In this document: in pieces, positions 8,125 through 14,308 of the stretch | Numbering within the stretch: position 1 is the first letter of the stretch | Layout of the letters: each line of letters starts with the position of its first letter | NCBI GenBank assembly: GCA_011775825.1 | Contig: JAABYK010000669.1 | Span: forward strand, 1-20,116 | From: Candidatus Zhuqueibacterota bacterium | Lineage (GTDB): Bacteria; Zhuqueibacterota; Zhuqueibacteria; Oceanimicrobiales; Oceanimicrobiaceae | Reading direction: 5' to 3' | DNA: 20,116 bases | Made by a program: the position numbers and the translations under genes | The notes under the pieces: model-generated | The model's input: the letters and a program-made list of their open reading frames with translations, nothing else | Database searches by the model: none | What the model was told of the DNA's origin: nothing

Positions 8125-8264
8125 AAAGCCAGTTCCTTTCTTTTGAACAAATTGAACAAATTACTATCCACTATTAGCCCGTAGAAGTTCACTTCTCTGC
8201 TTCTATTCAGTTCTTCTTACTCTCAGGAAATCCGACAACTTTCGCGCCCTTGGAGTGCATAGGG

Positions 8265-8879
8265 TTATCCATTACCTGCCCTGGATTTGATGAACCAACC
8301 CGCCACCCACATTAAGAGAAGCAACAAATAGAAAAGCACAAAATCGAGCGAAGTAAATCCTAAACCCAATCTATTTAGCTGACGCGTAAAAAAAGATGGC
8401 GCCACAAACCTTCTGCGAATCTCTACTGGACTTATATGGCTTTTAGTATTGACGAGGCCCGATTGCGACTTTTTGGGTAGATCGTTTAAATTAACAGATA
8501 CCCAATTTACGTAGTGTTGCGTTGCGTTCTGGACACTGGCAGTATGTGAGTCGTAGTAAAAGCACAAACTTATGAAAGCCAGGGTGGACACATAGGGGAA
8601 CCACCGTGGAAGCGACAATTTTCTGAAACTTGTATTGGCAGCCGTCAGCCCCAAAAAAGCCGCTGAGATGAGTACAACCAAAACCCTGAACTGCCATCTC
8701 TGATTCCGGGTAGTGATAAGAAATTCTTGGGTAGCGGCGACATCATGGAGCAAGGATTCTTTTTTAAATTCGAATAGCTCTTTCTTAGTGAGTGAATCCT
8801 GCTCTGTGGTCTCTATGGCCTGTCCATGTACAATGATGGTGAGTAAGAGAATTAGTAATACGATAAAAATCGGTTTCAT
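8265..8879 (-). CDS. Unknown membrane protein with signal-like N-terminus
   Basis: A 204-residue protein that I do not assign to a family. A hydrophobic signal-like segment spans 4-19 (IFIVLLILLLTIIVHG) and may be cleaved after GQA. A charged helical region follows (21-60, LTKKELFEFKKESLLHDVAA). Three further hydrophobic stretches lie near 64-82 (FRVLVVLISAAFLGLTAAN), 94-109 (FPYVSTLAFISLCFYY) and 178-197 (LDFVLFYLLLLLMWVAGWFI). The start at 8879 is supported by a very strong GGAGGGAGGGG site seven bases upstream. The gene lies between an intact and a truncated copy of the same sulfotransferase, and the truncation point falls only 26 bases before its start codon, so it may have arrived with the rearrangement that broke that copy. 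No catalytic motif is visible. Confidence 0.75.
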   Translation of the reverse strand: MKPIFIVLLILLLTIIVHGQAIETTEQDSLTKKELFEFKKESLLHDVAATQEFLITTRNQRWQFRVLVVLISAAFLGLTAANTSFRKLSLPRWFPYVSTLAFISLCFYYDSHTASVQNATQHYVNWVSVNLNDLPKKSQSGLVNTKSHISPVEIRRRFVAPSFFTRQLNRLGLGFTSLDFVLFYLLLLLMWVAGWFIKSRAGNG

Positions 8880-8905
8880 GTTAATGCCCCTCCCTCCAAT
8901 CTAAA

Positions 8906-9064
8906 TTAATTTTTAGTAAAACCATCATATTGGCGGATAATGTCACGGTCGATATCGTAGTACAATTCTTTTGGAAACTGCAGGATTTTTATGCCCAGCA
9001 TATTGAGCGCAATAGCCAACGATGATGTTCCTGTTCGCTGAAATCCAACTCCAAACACTTTCAT
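8906..9064 (-). pseudogene. Truncated sulfotransferase copy (N-terminal 52 codons)
   Basis: From ATG 9064 the frame reads MKVFGVGFQRTGTSSLAIAL and continues through DIDRDIIRQYDGFT before ending KN and a TAA stop at 8906. It matches the intact copy at 7522-8124 in 44 of the first 52 residues by my count, and homology stops abruptly after GFT. It keeps the 5'-phosphosulfate loop but lacks the 3'-phosphate motif and everything after it, so it cannot be a working sulfotransferase. The break lies about 26 bases before the start of the membrane-protein gene. It is best explained as the remnant of a tandem duplication or gene conversion event. No ribosome site precedes its ATG. Confidence 0.88.
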
Positions 9065-9079
9065 AATAGGATGGCTCAT

Positions 9080-10387
9080 CTAAACTTGTGCAATATTGTT
9101 GGCGACCCTCTGCACCAATGATCTCAAACCGCGTGTCCGACTATTTCTTTTCACTTCACTACCGGACGATTTCAATTCATCGATGTTGTCACGCAGTTTG
9201 TGAATCGCTTCTAAGATCTGATCGACGCTTTTCCTTTCCATCAAGACATGATTTAGCATCGCAACTACTTCGTTTTCATGGATTCGCTCTGCCTCGGGAC
9301 AATGAAACGAGGCATAATCAACATCCGGAACCGTGAGATAGGATTTCTTAATATCTCGGAAGATAGGATTTTGATACAAAGGCTCATTATGAGCCGTCCC
9401 GCAGGCGACGCCTTCTGCCCTTAAAGCTTCCATAAAGTGATTCCGATGAATGCCGTTCCATTTAGCCGAATCGTATTTAAAGAGATAAAAGAAATATCCT
9501 TGTTTGGTGATGCGCGGGTCTCTTTTCAGGGGGGACAAGCCTTCAATCTTCTCCAGCTCGCGAGCAAAGTATTCGCCGTTTTGATGTCTAATTTCTGTTT
9601 GCTCCTTGAAACGTGAAAGTTGCACTAACAGGACCGCGCCGGCAAACTCAGACATCCGCCAATTCCCTGTTGGCAGGTAACAGGTTTTTTCTCCCCGAGG
9701 TGTTTTCATCGTGCGAGTCAAGGAAAAGGTGTCGACATCGAGTGCCTCTTCGTCATAGGTAATCGCGCCGCCTTCACCGCACGTCAATGGTTTGCCCATC
9801 TGAAAACTGAAGCAAGCTATATTTCCGATAGAACCAACTTTCCTGCCGCGCCACTCAGTGCCGTGCGCTTCCGCACTATCTTCGATGACGAACAGGTCAT
9901 GTTTGTTAGCAATTTCCGTAATGCGGTCCATATCGGCCGGATACCCGCCGTAGTGAACCGGCAGGATCGCTCTGGTTCTTTCGGTTATCGCAGCCTCGAC
10001 GGCATCGGGAGAAATTTGGTAGGACTCAGGATCGATATCCACAAAAATCGGCACCGCACCCGAAGTGATAACCGAGGTCGCTGTCGCGAGAAACGTCACC
10101 GCAGGAACGATGATTTCATCCCCAAAGCCGATGTCACATGCTCGAATGGCCAACTCTAAAGCAGTGGTGCCCGAGGAAACAGCCCTACAATATTTCGTGC
10201 CGACCAGTTTGGCGAATTCTTTTTCCACTTCGGCCACCCTGCCTTCCGGATTCAGCCTGCTGCACCAGCGCCCGCTTTCTAATACCTCGATAAGCGCTCT
10301 CTTTTCAGCACCGTCATAGATGGGCCAGCGCCTTTTGATTCCTTTTGGGACGGCTGGTTTTCCGCCGTTAATCGCTAGCTTTGCCAA
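9080..10387 (-). CDS. DegT/DnrJ/EryC1-family PLP aminotransferase
   Basis: A 435-residue fold-type I, PLP-dependent aminotransferase of the sugar/aminocyclitol class. The N-terminus, AKLAINGGKPAVPKG, is the start typical of AHBA-synthase and scyllo-inosose aminotransferase relatives. SSGTTALELA binds the phosphate, VIEDSAEAHG carries the ring-nitrogen aspartate (D170), and CFSFQMGKPLTCGEGGA carries the Schiff-base lysine (K199). It would transfer an amino group, probably from glutamine or glutamate, to a keto-sugar or keto-cyclitol. The upstream Gfo/Idh dehydrogenase would make that ketone. I chose the TTG start at 10387 because AAAGGAAA lies six bases before it and family members begin there. 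A TTG at 10414 overlaps the dehydrogenase stop but has no ribosome site. The last 40 or so residues (basic, SEVKRNSRTRG) extend beyond the usual family end. Confidence 0.92.
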   Translation of the reverse strand: MAKLAINGGKPAVPKGIKRRWPIYDGAEKRALIEVLESGRWCSRLNPEGRVAEVEKEFAKLVGTKYCRAVSSGTTALELAIRACDIGFGDEIIVPAVTFLATATSVITSGAVPIFVDIDPESYQISPDAVEAAITERTRAILPVHYGGYPADMDRITEIANKHDLFVIEDSAEAHGTEWRGRKVGSIGNIACFSFQMGKPLTCGEGGAITYDEEALDVDTFSLTRTMKTPRGEKTCYLPTGNWRMSEFAGAVLLVQLSRFKEQTEIRHQNGEYFARELEKIEGLSPLKRDPRITKQGYFFYLFKYDSAKWNGIHRNHFMEALRAEGVACGTAHNEPLYQNPIFRDIKKSYLTVPDVDYASFHCPEAERIHENEVVAMLNHVLMERKSVDQILEAIHKLRDNIDELKSSGSEVKRNSRTRGLRSLVQRVANNIAQV

Positions 10388-10393
10388 TGTTCG

Positions 10394-10401
10394 TTTCCTT
10401 T
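10394..10401 (-). promoter_or_regulatory. Ribosome binding site supporting a TTG start
   Basis: Minus-strand AAAGGAAA, six bases before the TTG at 10387. It favours that codon over the TTG at 10414, which overlaps the stop of the dehydrogenase gene. Confidence 0.6.
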
Positions 10402-10410
10402 CTATGATGC

Positions 10411-11577
10411 TCAAGCGTGAATCGAATTCTCAACAAGCGCCGTATGCAAACGGCTGGTTCGACTTGAAAGGTCCAGATCACTTAGATAGTCTGCAATCCG
10501 CTTGGGTTGTCCGTCGACCGTGGCTTCCGTTGCGGCGGCAATCATCGCGAAGCTCTGAATATTGTCCTCAATTCTGGTGGCGGATGGTGATCCACCGTCA
10601 AGCCAATTGAGAAACTCATCAAAGAGATACACATGGCCTAAAAAATCCCCGACAGGTGTTCGGGATAGTCCTGCAAATGTGATCTTTGGTGCTTTGTAAG
10701 CCTTTGGTTTCTGTCCAACTCGATGGATGATCACCCGCTCACTGCCGTCGATTTCGACTGTGCCCAGCTCAAACTCAGCGCGGTAATATGAATGCCAGTT
10801 GGTGGTGATTCCTGCACCAGAACTGTTTCCTTCATAGAGGGTGTGCACACCGTTGGTCATTCGCATCAGGTACAATCCGCTCGACCAATGCTTGAAGCCG
10901 GACCATTCGGGGTTCCAGCCAAAGCCCATCAAGGTTTCACAGTCACCACCGGAGAGAAAGCGGAGCATATCGAAATGATGAATACAACTCTCAAAAAGCA
11001 AGCGCCGGTGCGGCCTTCTATCCGACATGAAACGTCGATAATCGTCGGCATACCGCCCTAAGATGTGCTGGAGTCGTCCCAAACGCCCCTCTTCTCGGAT
11101 GCGAACAAGCTCCTGTTTGTTCGGCGCATGGCGAAACTGTTGAATAATTGAGCAGGGCTGTCCGGTTTTTTGGGATGTGCATAGCATCGCCTTAGCGGCT
11201 TCAAGAGTGTCGGCAATCGGCTTTTCACAAATCACCGGCATGCCGTTTTCCATCGCCACTATTGCCGCCGGACTGTGAAATTGCGGAGGGATGGCGATCC
11301 CGCAGAAATCGGCTTTCACCTTTGCACATGCTTCATTAAAGTCGGTGAAAAGCCTTTCCCCGCTGAGACCCAGCACTTTAGCACCCCAATCAAGTACTTG
11401 CTGATCCACATCACAAAGCCCAACAACTTTGACGCGGTCGCTGAAATTATCTATGAAGTTTTTGATCCAAACGCCAGCCATGCCGCTGCCACCGATCATC
11501 AAGCAGGTCTTGACAGCTTTCTTATTGCCAGCAAAAAATCGTTTGAAAAAATCGTTGAATACCATAACGCTCAACAT
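10411..11577 (-). CDS. Gfo/Idh/MocA-family NAD(P)-dependent oxidoreductase
   Basis: A 388-residue dehydrogenase of the Gfo/Idh/MocA superfamily. The Rossmann fold has MIGGSGMAGVWIKN (27-40, glycine-rich loop) and VVGLCDVD (acidic end of beta-2). The signature CEKPIADT carries the family EKP lysine (118-120). The C-terminal catalytic domain has the conserved HHFDMLRFLSGG (200-211), where the histidine and aspartate stand in the usual catalytic positions. It would oxidise a sugar or cyclitol hydroxyl to a ketone, the substrate for the adjacent aminotransferase, whose start lies 23 bases beyond this stop. This arrangement resembles aminocyclitol, amino-sugar and AHBA-type pathways. The start is uncertain: ATG 11577 and ATG 11565 are both possible and neither has a good ribosome site. 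The region just upstream belongs to the repeat flanking the GxxExxY gene, which may have replaced the original leader. Confidence 0.9.
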   Translation of the reverse strand: MLSVMVFNDFFKRFFAGNKKAVKTCLMIGGSGMAGVWIKNFIDNFSDRVKVVGLCDVDQQVLDWGAKVLGLSGERLFTDFNEACAKVKADFCGIAIPPQFHSPAAIVAMENGMPVICEKPIADTLEAAKAMLCTSQKTGQPCSIIQQFRHAPNKQELVRIREEGRLGRLQHILGRYADDYRRFMSDRRPHRRLLFESCIHHFDMLRFLSGGDCETLMGFGWNPEWSGFKHWSSGLYLMRMTNGVHTLYEGNSSGAGITTNWHSYYRAEFELGTVEIDGSERVIIHRVGQKPKAYKAPKITFAGLSRTPVGDFLGHVYLFDEFLNWLDGGSPSATRIEDNIQSFAMIAAATEATVDGQPKRIADYLSDLDLSSRTSRLHTALVENSIHA

Positions 11578-11595
11578 ACCACAACCAAATCAACC

Positions 11596-11636
11596 GCGAA
11601 TTAACGCTAATGAACGCCAATAAAAAATATTTAGCG
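11596..11636. repeat. Left flank repeat of the GxxExxY cassette
   Basis: An AT-rich stretch with iterated GCGAATTAACGCTAATGAAC-like units. AACGCTAAT at 11603-11611 is the exact inverse of ATTAGCGTT at 12049-12057, and AAATATTTAGCG at 11625-11636 is repeated directly at 12034-12045 on the other side of the gene. Repeats of the CGCTAATTAACGCTAA kind commonly border GxxExxY genes. Confidence 0.7.
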
Positions 11637-11691
11637 GGCATACGCCTCATTTAGTGCTCCCTTAAAAAATCTTCCCGGGTATGCTCGTACC

Positions 11692-12021
11692 TTAACGGGC
11701 TTCATCCAAAACGAGCCGTTGCCATTCCAGCTTACGGTTCTTGAAATTGATGATAACACCTACTTTCGAACAGGTAATCCTGAGATAATTTATCATCGTC
11801 CCGCGATGATCATCAGTGATGCTTTCGACGGTCTTGATGTCAACAATCACACGTTGTTCAACCACCAGATCCGGCACAAACTCATCGATGAGTTCGTTCC
11901 GATAGTAAACCGGATATCGGGCTTGCTGGCTATACTCAATCCCTTGGTGCCGGAATTCCACGCATAGCGCATTTTCATAAGTTTTCTCTCGCAGACCCGG
12001 CCCAAGAGTGTTAACGCTCAT
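11692..12021 (-). CDS. GxxExxY-family PD-(D/E)XK-like protein
   Basis: A 109-residue protein of the GxxExxY family. The name-giving motif is GPGLREKTYENAL near the N-terminus. The nuclease-like core is FVPDLVVEQRVIVDIKTVES, containing a D-x(n)-DxK arrangement, and it ends with YLRITCSKVGVIINF, which is also typical. The fold is related to PD-(D/E)XK nucleases and the cellular role is not established. The gene interrupts an otherwise biosynthetic operon between the sulfotransferase and the dehydrogenase, and both its flanks carry inverted and direct repeats, so it appears to be a small mobile or acquired cassette. The ATG at 12021 gives a protein without the longer N-terminal helix (about 15-20 residues) found in many members, so this may be the short-start subfamily or a slightly truncated gene. 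No clear ribosome site. Confidence 0.88.
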   Translation of the reverse strand: MSVNTLGPGLREKTYENALCVEFRHQGIEYSQQARYPVYYRNELIDEFVPDLVVEQRVIVDIKTVESITDDHRGTMINYLRITCSKVGVIINFKNRKLEWQRLVLDEAR

Positions 12022-12032
12022 ACTTTTTAAAA

Positions 12033-12063
12033 GAAATATTTAGCGTGAATTAGCGTTTCGCTA
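12033..12063. repeat. Right flank repeat of the GxxExxY cassette
   Basis: Contains AAATATTTAGCG (12034-12045), a direct copy of 11625-11636; ATTAGCGTT (12049-12057), the inverse of 11603-11611; and the small palindrome TAGCG-TTT-CGCTA (12051-12063). It lies 13 bases before the stop of the sulfotransferase gene. Confidence 0.7.
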
Positions 12064-12076
12064 AAAAATCGTTTTT

Positions 12077-13042
12077 TTAATCAATCGGGTAATTCAGTTC
12101 TACAAGCTTATCCTGTAGGATATTTTGCAAAACAGATTGTCCTTCCTGGCTGAGTTGCTTTCGCCACTTGCCAATGGAATTCATATTGATAGGCTTCCGG
12201 AGATTTTTATGAATTTCCCGGTTTGCATCGCTAAGAGAGTCCACATTTCTCCAGAATTGTAAAGCTTCCGGGATGTAATCTAGGCCCAAGAAATCATACA
12301 ATCGTTCCACGACGGGTTCAGGTCGTTGGACAAGATTTTCGTAAAAAATTTCCAAATATCTGCTGCTATCGAGTCTTGCTAAAAATCGGCGAGCCTGGGT
12401 AACGCTCCTCAACCAGTAGTCAGCTGCCCGCCCTACATCAGTCACGGGAGTTGTATCAGCAGCCACCAGAGAAACGGAGACATCTCGCCCGTCACGAATA
12501 AGGAGAACATATCGAGCATTTGGGTACAACTCATCGATCAAAGGTAGAAAAAACGCATTTGCAATGCTCTTATCTCCCCAACGAGTCGCAGTCGGTTTCT
12601 TCTCCTGGACATAAAACCGATAAAAGATGTCGATCACCTTTGCTAAGCTCCTACGCTCCTTCGGCAGTTTAAGAGCAATTGGATAAAATCTAAACAGGTC
12701 AAGCTCCCAAAATCCAAATCCCGGATACTTAATCTGGAATTCCGAAATGACCAAACGAACCACATACTCCCACGGTAAGAATCTTATCCATGATTTGAAT
12801 TTACGAATTACATGCCCTAACACGTGCGATTCGGGAGGTATGCAAACCGAAGGATGTTGGTTTATGATGGCCCGAAGCAGTGTACTTCCGGACCGCCCGG
12901 AGCTGATAATAAAAAACGGTACACAACTGATATCGGCAGGATCGCTCTGCACAGGGTAAGGTCTGGAAATTCCCTTAATGAGCCGGGAGCCTGCCCTACT
13001 GTATTGCTTGAAATTGCTCAGGATTGAATTAGTAGCTTCCAT
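12077..13042 (-). CDS. PAPS-dependent sulfotransferase (Sulfotransfer_3-like)
   Basis: A 321-residue sulfotransferase unrelated at the sequence level to the three small copies elsewhere in the window. The 5'-phosphosulfate loop is FIISSGRSGSTLLRAI (44-59), followed by NQHPSVCIPPESH. WGDKS (155-159) is the family's WG(E/D)K motif. The 3'-phosphate-binding motif is YVLLIRDGRDVSVSL (178-192). It most resembles bacterial sulfotransferases acting on lipid or carbohydrate acceptors. The frame is open to 13099, but ATG 13042 is preferred: it lies four bases after the GT4 stop and has a GAGGAG site upstream, as expected for a translationally coupled pair. Coupling to a GT4 enzyme suggests it sulfates the sugar which that enzyme adds; this is inference. 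Confidence 0.92.
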   Translation of the reverse strand: MEATNSILSNFKQYSRAGSRLIKGISRPYPVQSDPADISCVPFFIISSGRSGSTLLRAIINQHPSVCIPPESHVLGHVIRKFKSWIRFLPWEYVVRLVISEFQIKYPGFGFWELDLFRFYPIALKLPKERRSLAKVIDIFYRFYVQEKKPTATRWGDKSIANAFFLPLIDELYPNARYVLLIRDGRDVSVSLVAADTTPVTDVGRAADYWLRSVTQARRFLARLDSSRYLEIFYENLVQRPEPVVERLYDFLGLDYIPEALQFWRNVDSLSDANREIHKNLRKPINMNSIGKWRKQLSQEGQSVLQNILQDKLVELNYPID

Positions 13043-13046
13043 AACT

Positions 13047-14297
13047 TCATGCGGCTCCTCGATAGGCTCCGTTGGAACAAAGCGTTTCAATGCTTTCAAA
13101 CATCTTTGCAGCAGTCTTGTCCCAGGTGAACCTTTGCATCACGTGCTCACGGCCGGCCAGACCAGCTTCATATGTTCTTTTGGGATCTCGTACCGCGGTT
13201 TCGATACATTGAGCAAGTCGGTCAACCCGGCGGAAAGGGGCCAACCAGGCGGTTACCCCGTTTTCAACCACCTCGGGTACAGAACCGCACTCATAAGCAA
13301 CTACAGGTATCCCAGCGGCCTGAGCCTCGGCAATAGATAACCCAAAAGATTCAGCATGCGAAGGCAGGATCGCCAGGTGAGCCTGCCTTAATTCACGACG
13401 GAGACCCTCATCATTAAGGGGACCGCTCACGAAAACCCTGTCACCGATGCCGTGTTCATGGGCTAGTTTTTGTACCCACTTCTGCGGCCCCTGACCAAAG
13501 ACTCGATAACTCCAGTTTTTACAACCTTTTGCCGCAAGTTGTCCCAGGGCCTCTATTGCATCGCGGATTCCTTTAAAGGGGGTGAATCTGCCGAAGAAAA
13601 TGAACCGGGTAATTTCCGTCGGTTCCGATCTCGGTATCTGCGTAAAACTGGGCTCGACACCCAGGGGGCACACGAGGATCCGCTTTTCTTCCACTCCCAT
13701 AATGTGGAGCACCTCATTGCGAGTAAAACGCGAATTGGCAAAGAGGATATCCGCCTGTCTGTGGGGTTTCACAATAAAGTATTGGTCTATCCATTTTCGA
13801 ACAAATTTCTTAAGCCTGCCTTCGTGCTCAGATCCCCTAAAAGCCAGGGCATAAGACTGCCAGGCCGCAATGTGACCAAATTTGATTCTATGAGATCGCA
13901 AGAATCTAGGCAGAAATGCTCCCTCATGAAAATAGCTCAACACCATGTCTACTCGTCGCTGCTTCAGGATTTTCTTAAGAGCCTTTTTGACGGGCAGTCC
14001 GTCAAGACGCCAGTGCAGTAGATGCTGGGGGATGCGTATGACTCGGACACTCCATTGAGAAAGTTCACGGTCAAATTCTAAGCCGATGAATTCTTCGAGT
14101 ACCCTGGTTCTAGGATAGCGGCTGTGACCGACAGCCAAAACCGAAAGGATAAGGACGTTGGCACCTAACTTTCCAAGATGACGGGCGATCTCGCGGCAAT
14201 GTCGGGCGCCGCCATTGGGATGTCCCAAAGCAAATGGGTATGTGATGAGAATACAAGGACGCTGCACGGGCTCATCATTTATCGGTTGAATGTCCAT
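13047..14297 (-). CDS. GT4-family glycosyltransferase (copy B)
   Basis: A 416-residue GT-B glycosyltransferase, paralogous to the gene at 1414-2610. The N-terminal loop is ITYPFALGHPNGGARHCREI (18-37). In the C-terminal domain FGRFTPFKGIRDAIEAL holds the family R and K residues, and PSHAESFGLSIAEAQAAG holds the donor-binding E316 and E324. Unlike copy A it keeps the canonical GR pair before the lysine (FGRFTPFKG against FTRIVPLKG). No membrane segment. The C-terminus has an extra SNGAYRGAA tail absent from copy A. The start ATG 14297 lies 11 bases after the SHMT stop with no strong ribosome site, and the stop is four bases before the sulfotransferase start, so SHMT, GT4 and sulfotransferase form a tight transcription unit. 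Donor and acceptor are unknown. Confidence 0.93.
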   Translation of the reverse strand: MDIQPINDEPVQRPCILITYPFALGHPNGGARHCREIARHLGKLGANVLILSVLAVGHSRYPRTRVLEEFIGLEFDRELSQWSVRVIRIPQHLLHWRLDGLPVKKALKKILKQRRVDMVLSYFHEGAFLPRFLRSHRIKFGHIAAWQSYALAFRGSEHEGRLKKFVRKWIDQYFIVKPHRQADILFANSRFTRNEVLHIMGVEEKRILVCPLGVEPSFTQIPRSEPTEITRFIFFGRFTPFKGIRDAIEALGQLAAKGCKNWSYRVFGQGPQKWVQKLAHEHGIGDRVFVSGPLNDEGLRRELRQAHLAILPSHAESFGLSIAEAQAAGIPVVAYECGSVPEVVENGVTAWLAPFRRVDRLAQCIETAVRDPKRTYEAGLAGREHVMQRFTWDKTAAKMFESIETLCSNGAYRGAA

Positions 14298-14308
14298 CCA
14301 TGTGCTTG

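Noticed and set aside
8125..8264. Possible gene or regulatory element in the 140-base gap after the membrane protein
   Set aside because: No open frame with a ribosome site, no clear repeat and no convincing promoter or terminator were seen.
11580..12063. CRISPR array suggested by the repeated CGCTAA-type units
   Set aside because: The units are few, irregular in spacing and surround a gene. There are no spacers of even length and no cas genes; they are GxxExxY flank repeats.
12051..12079. Rho-independent terminator after the sulfotransferase gene
   Set aside because: The TAGCG-TTT-CGCTA stem is short, AT-rich and part of the cassette repeat. The T-run lies on the wrong side for the minus-strand transcript.
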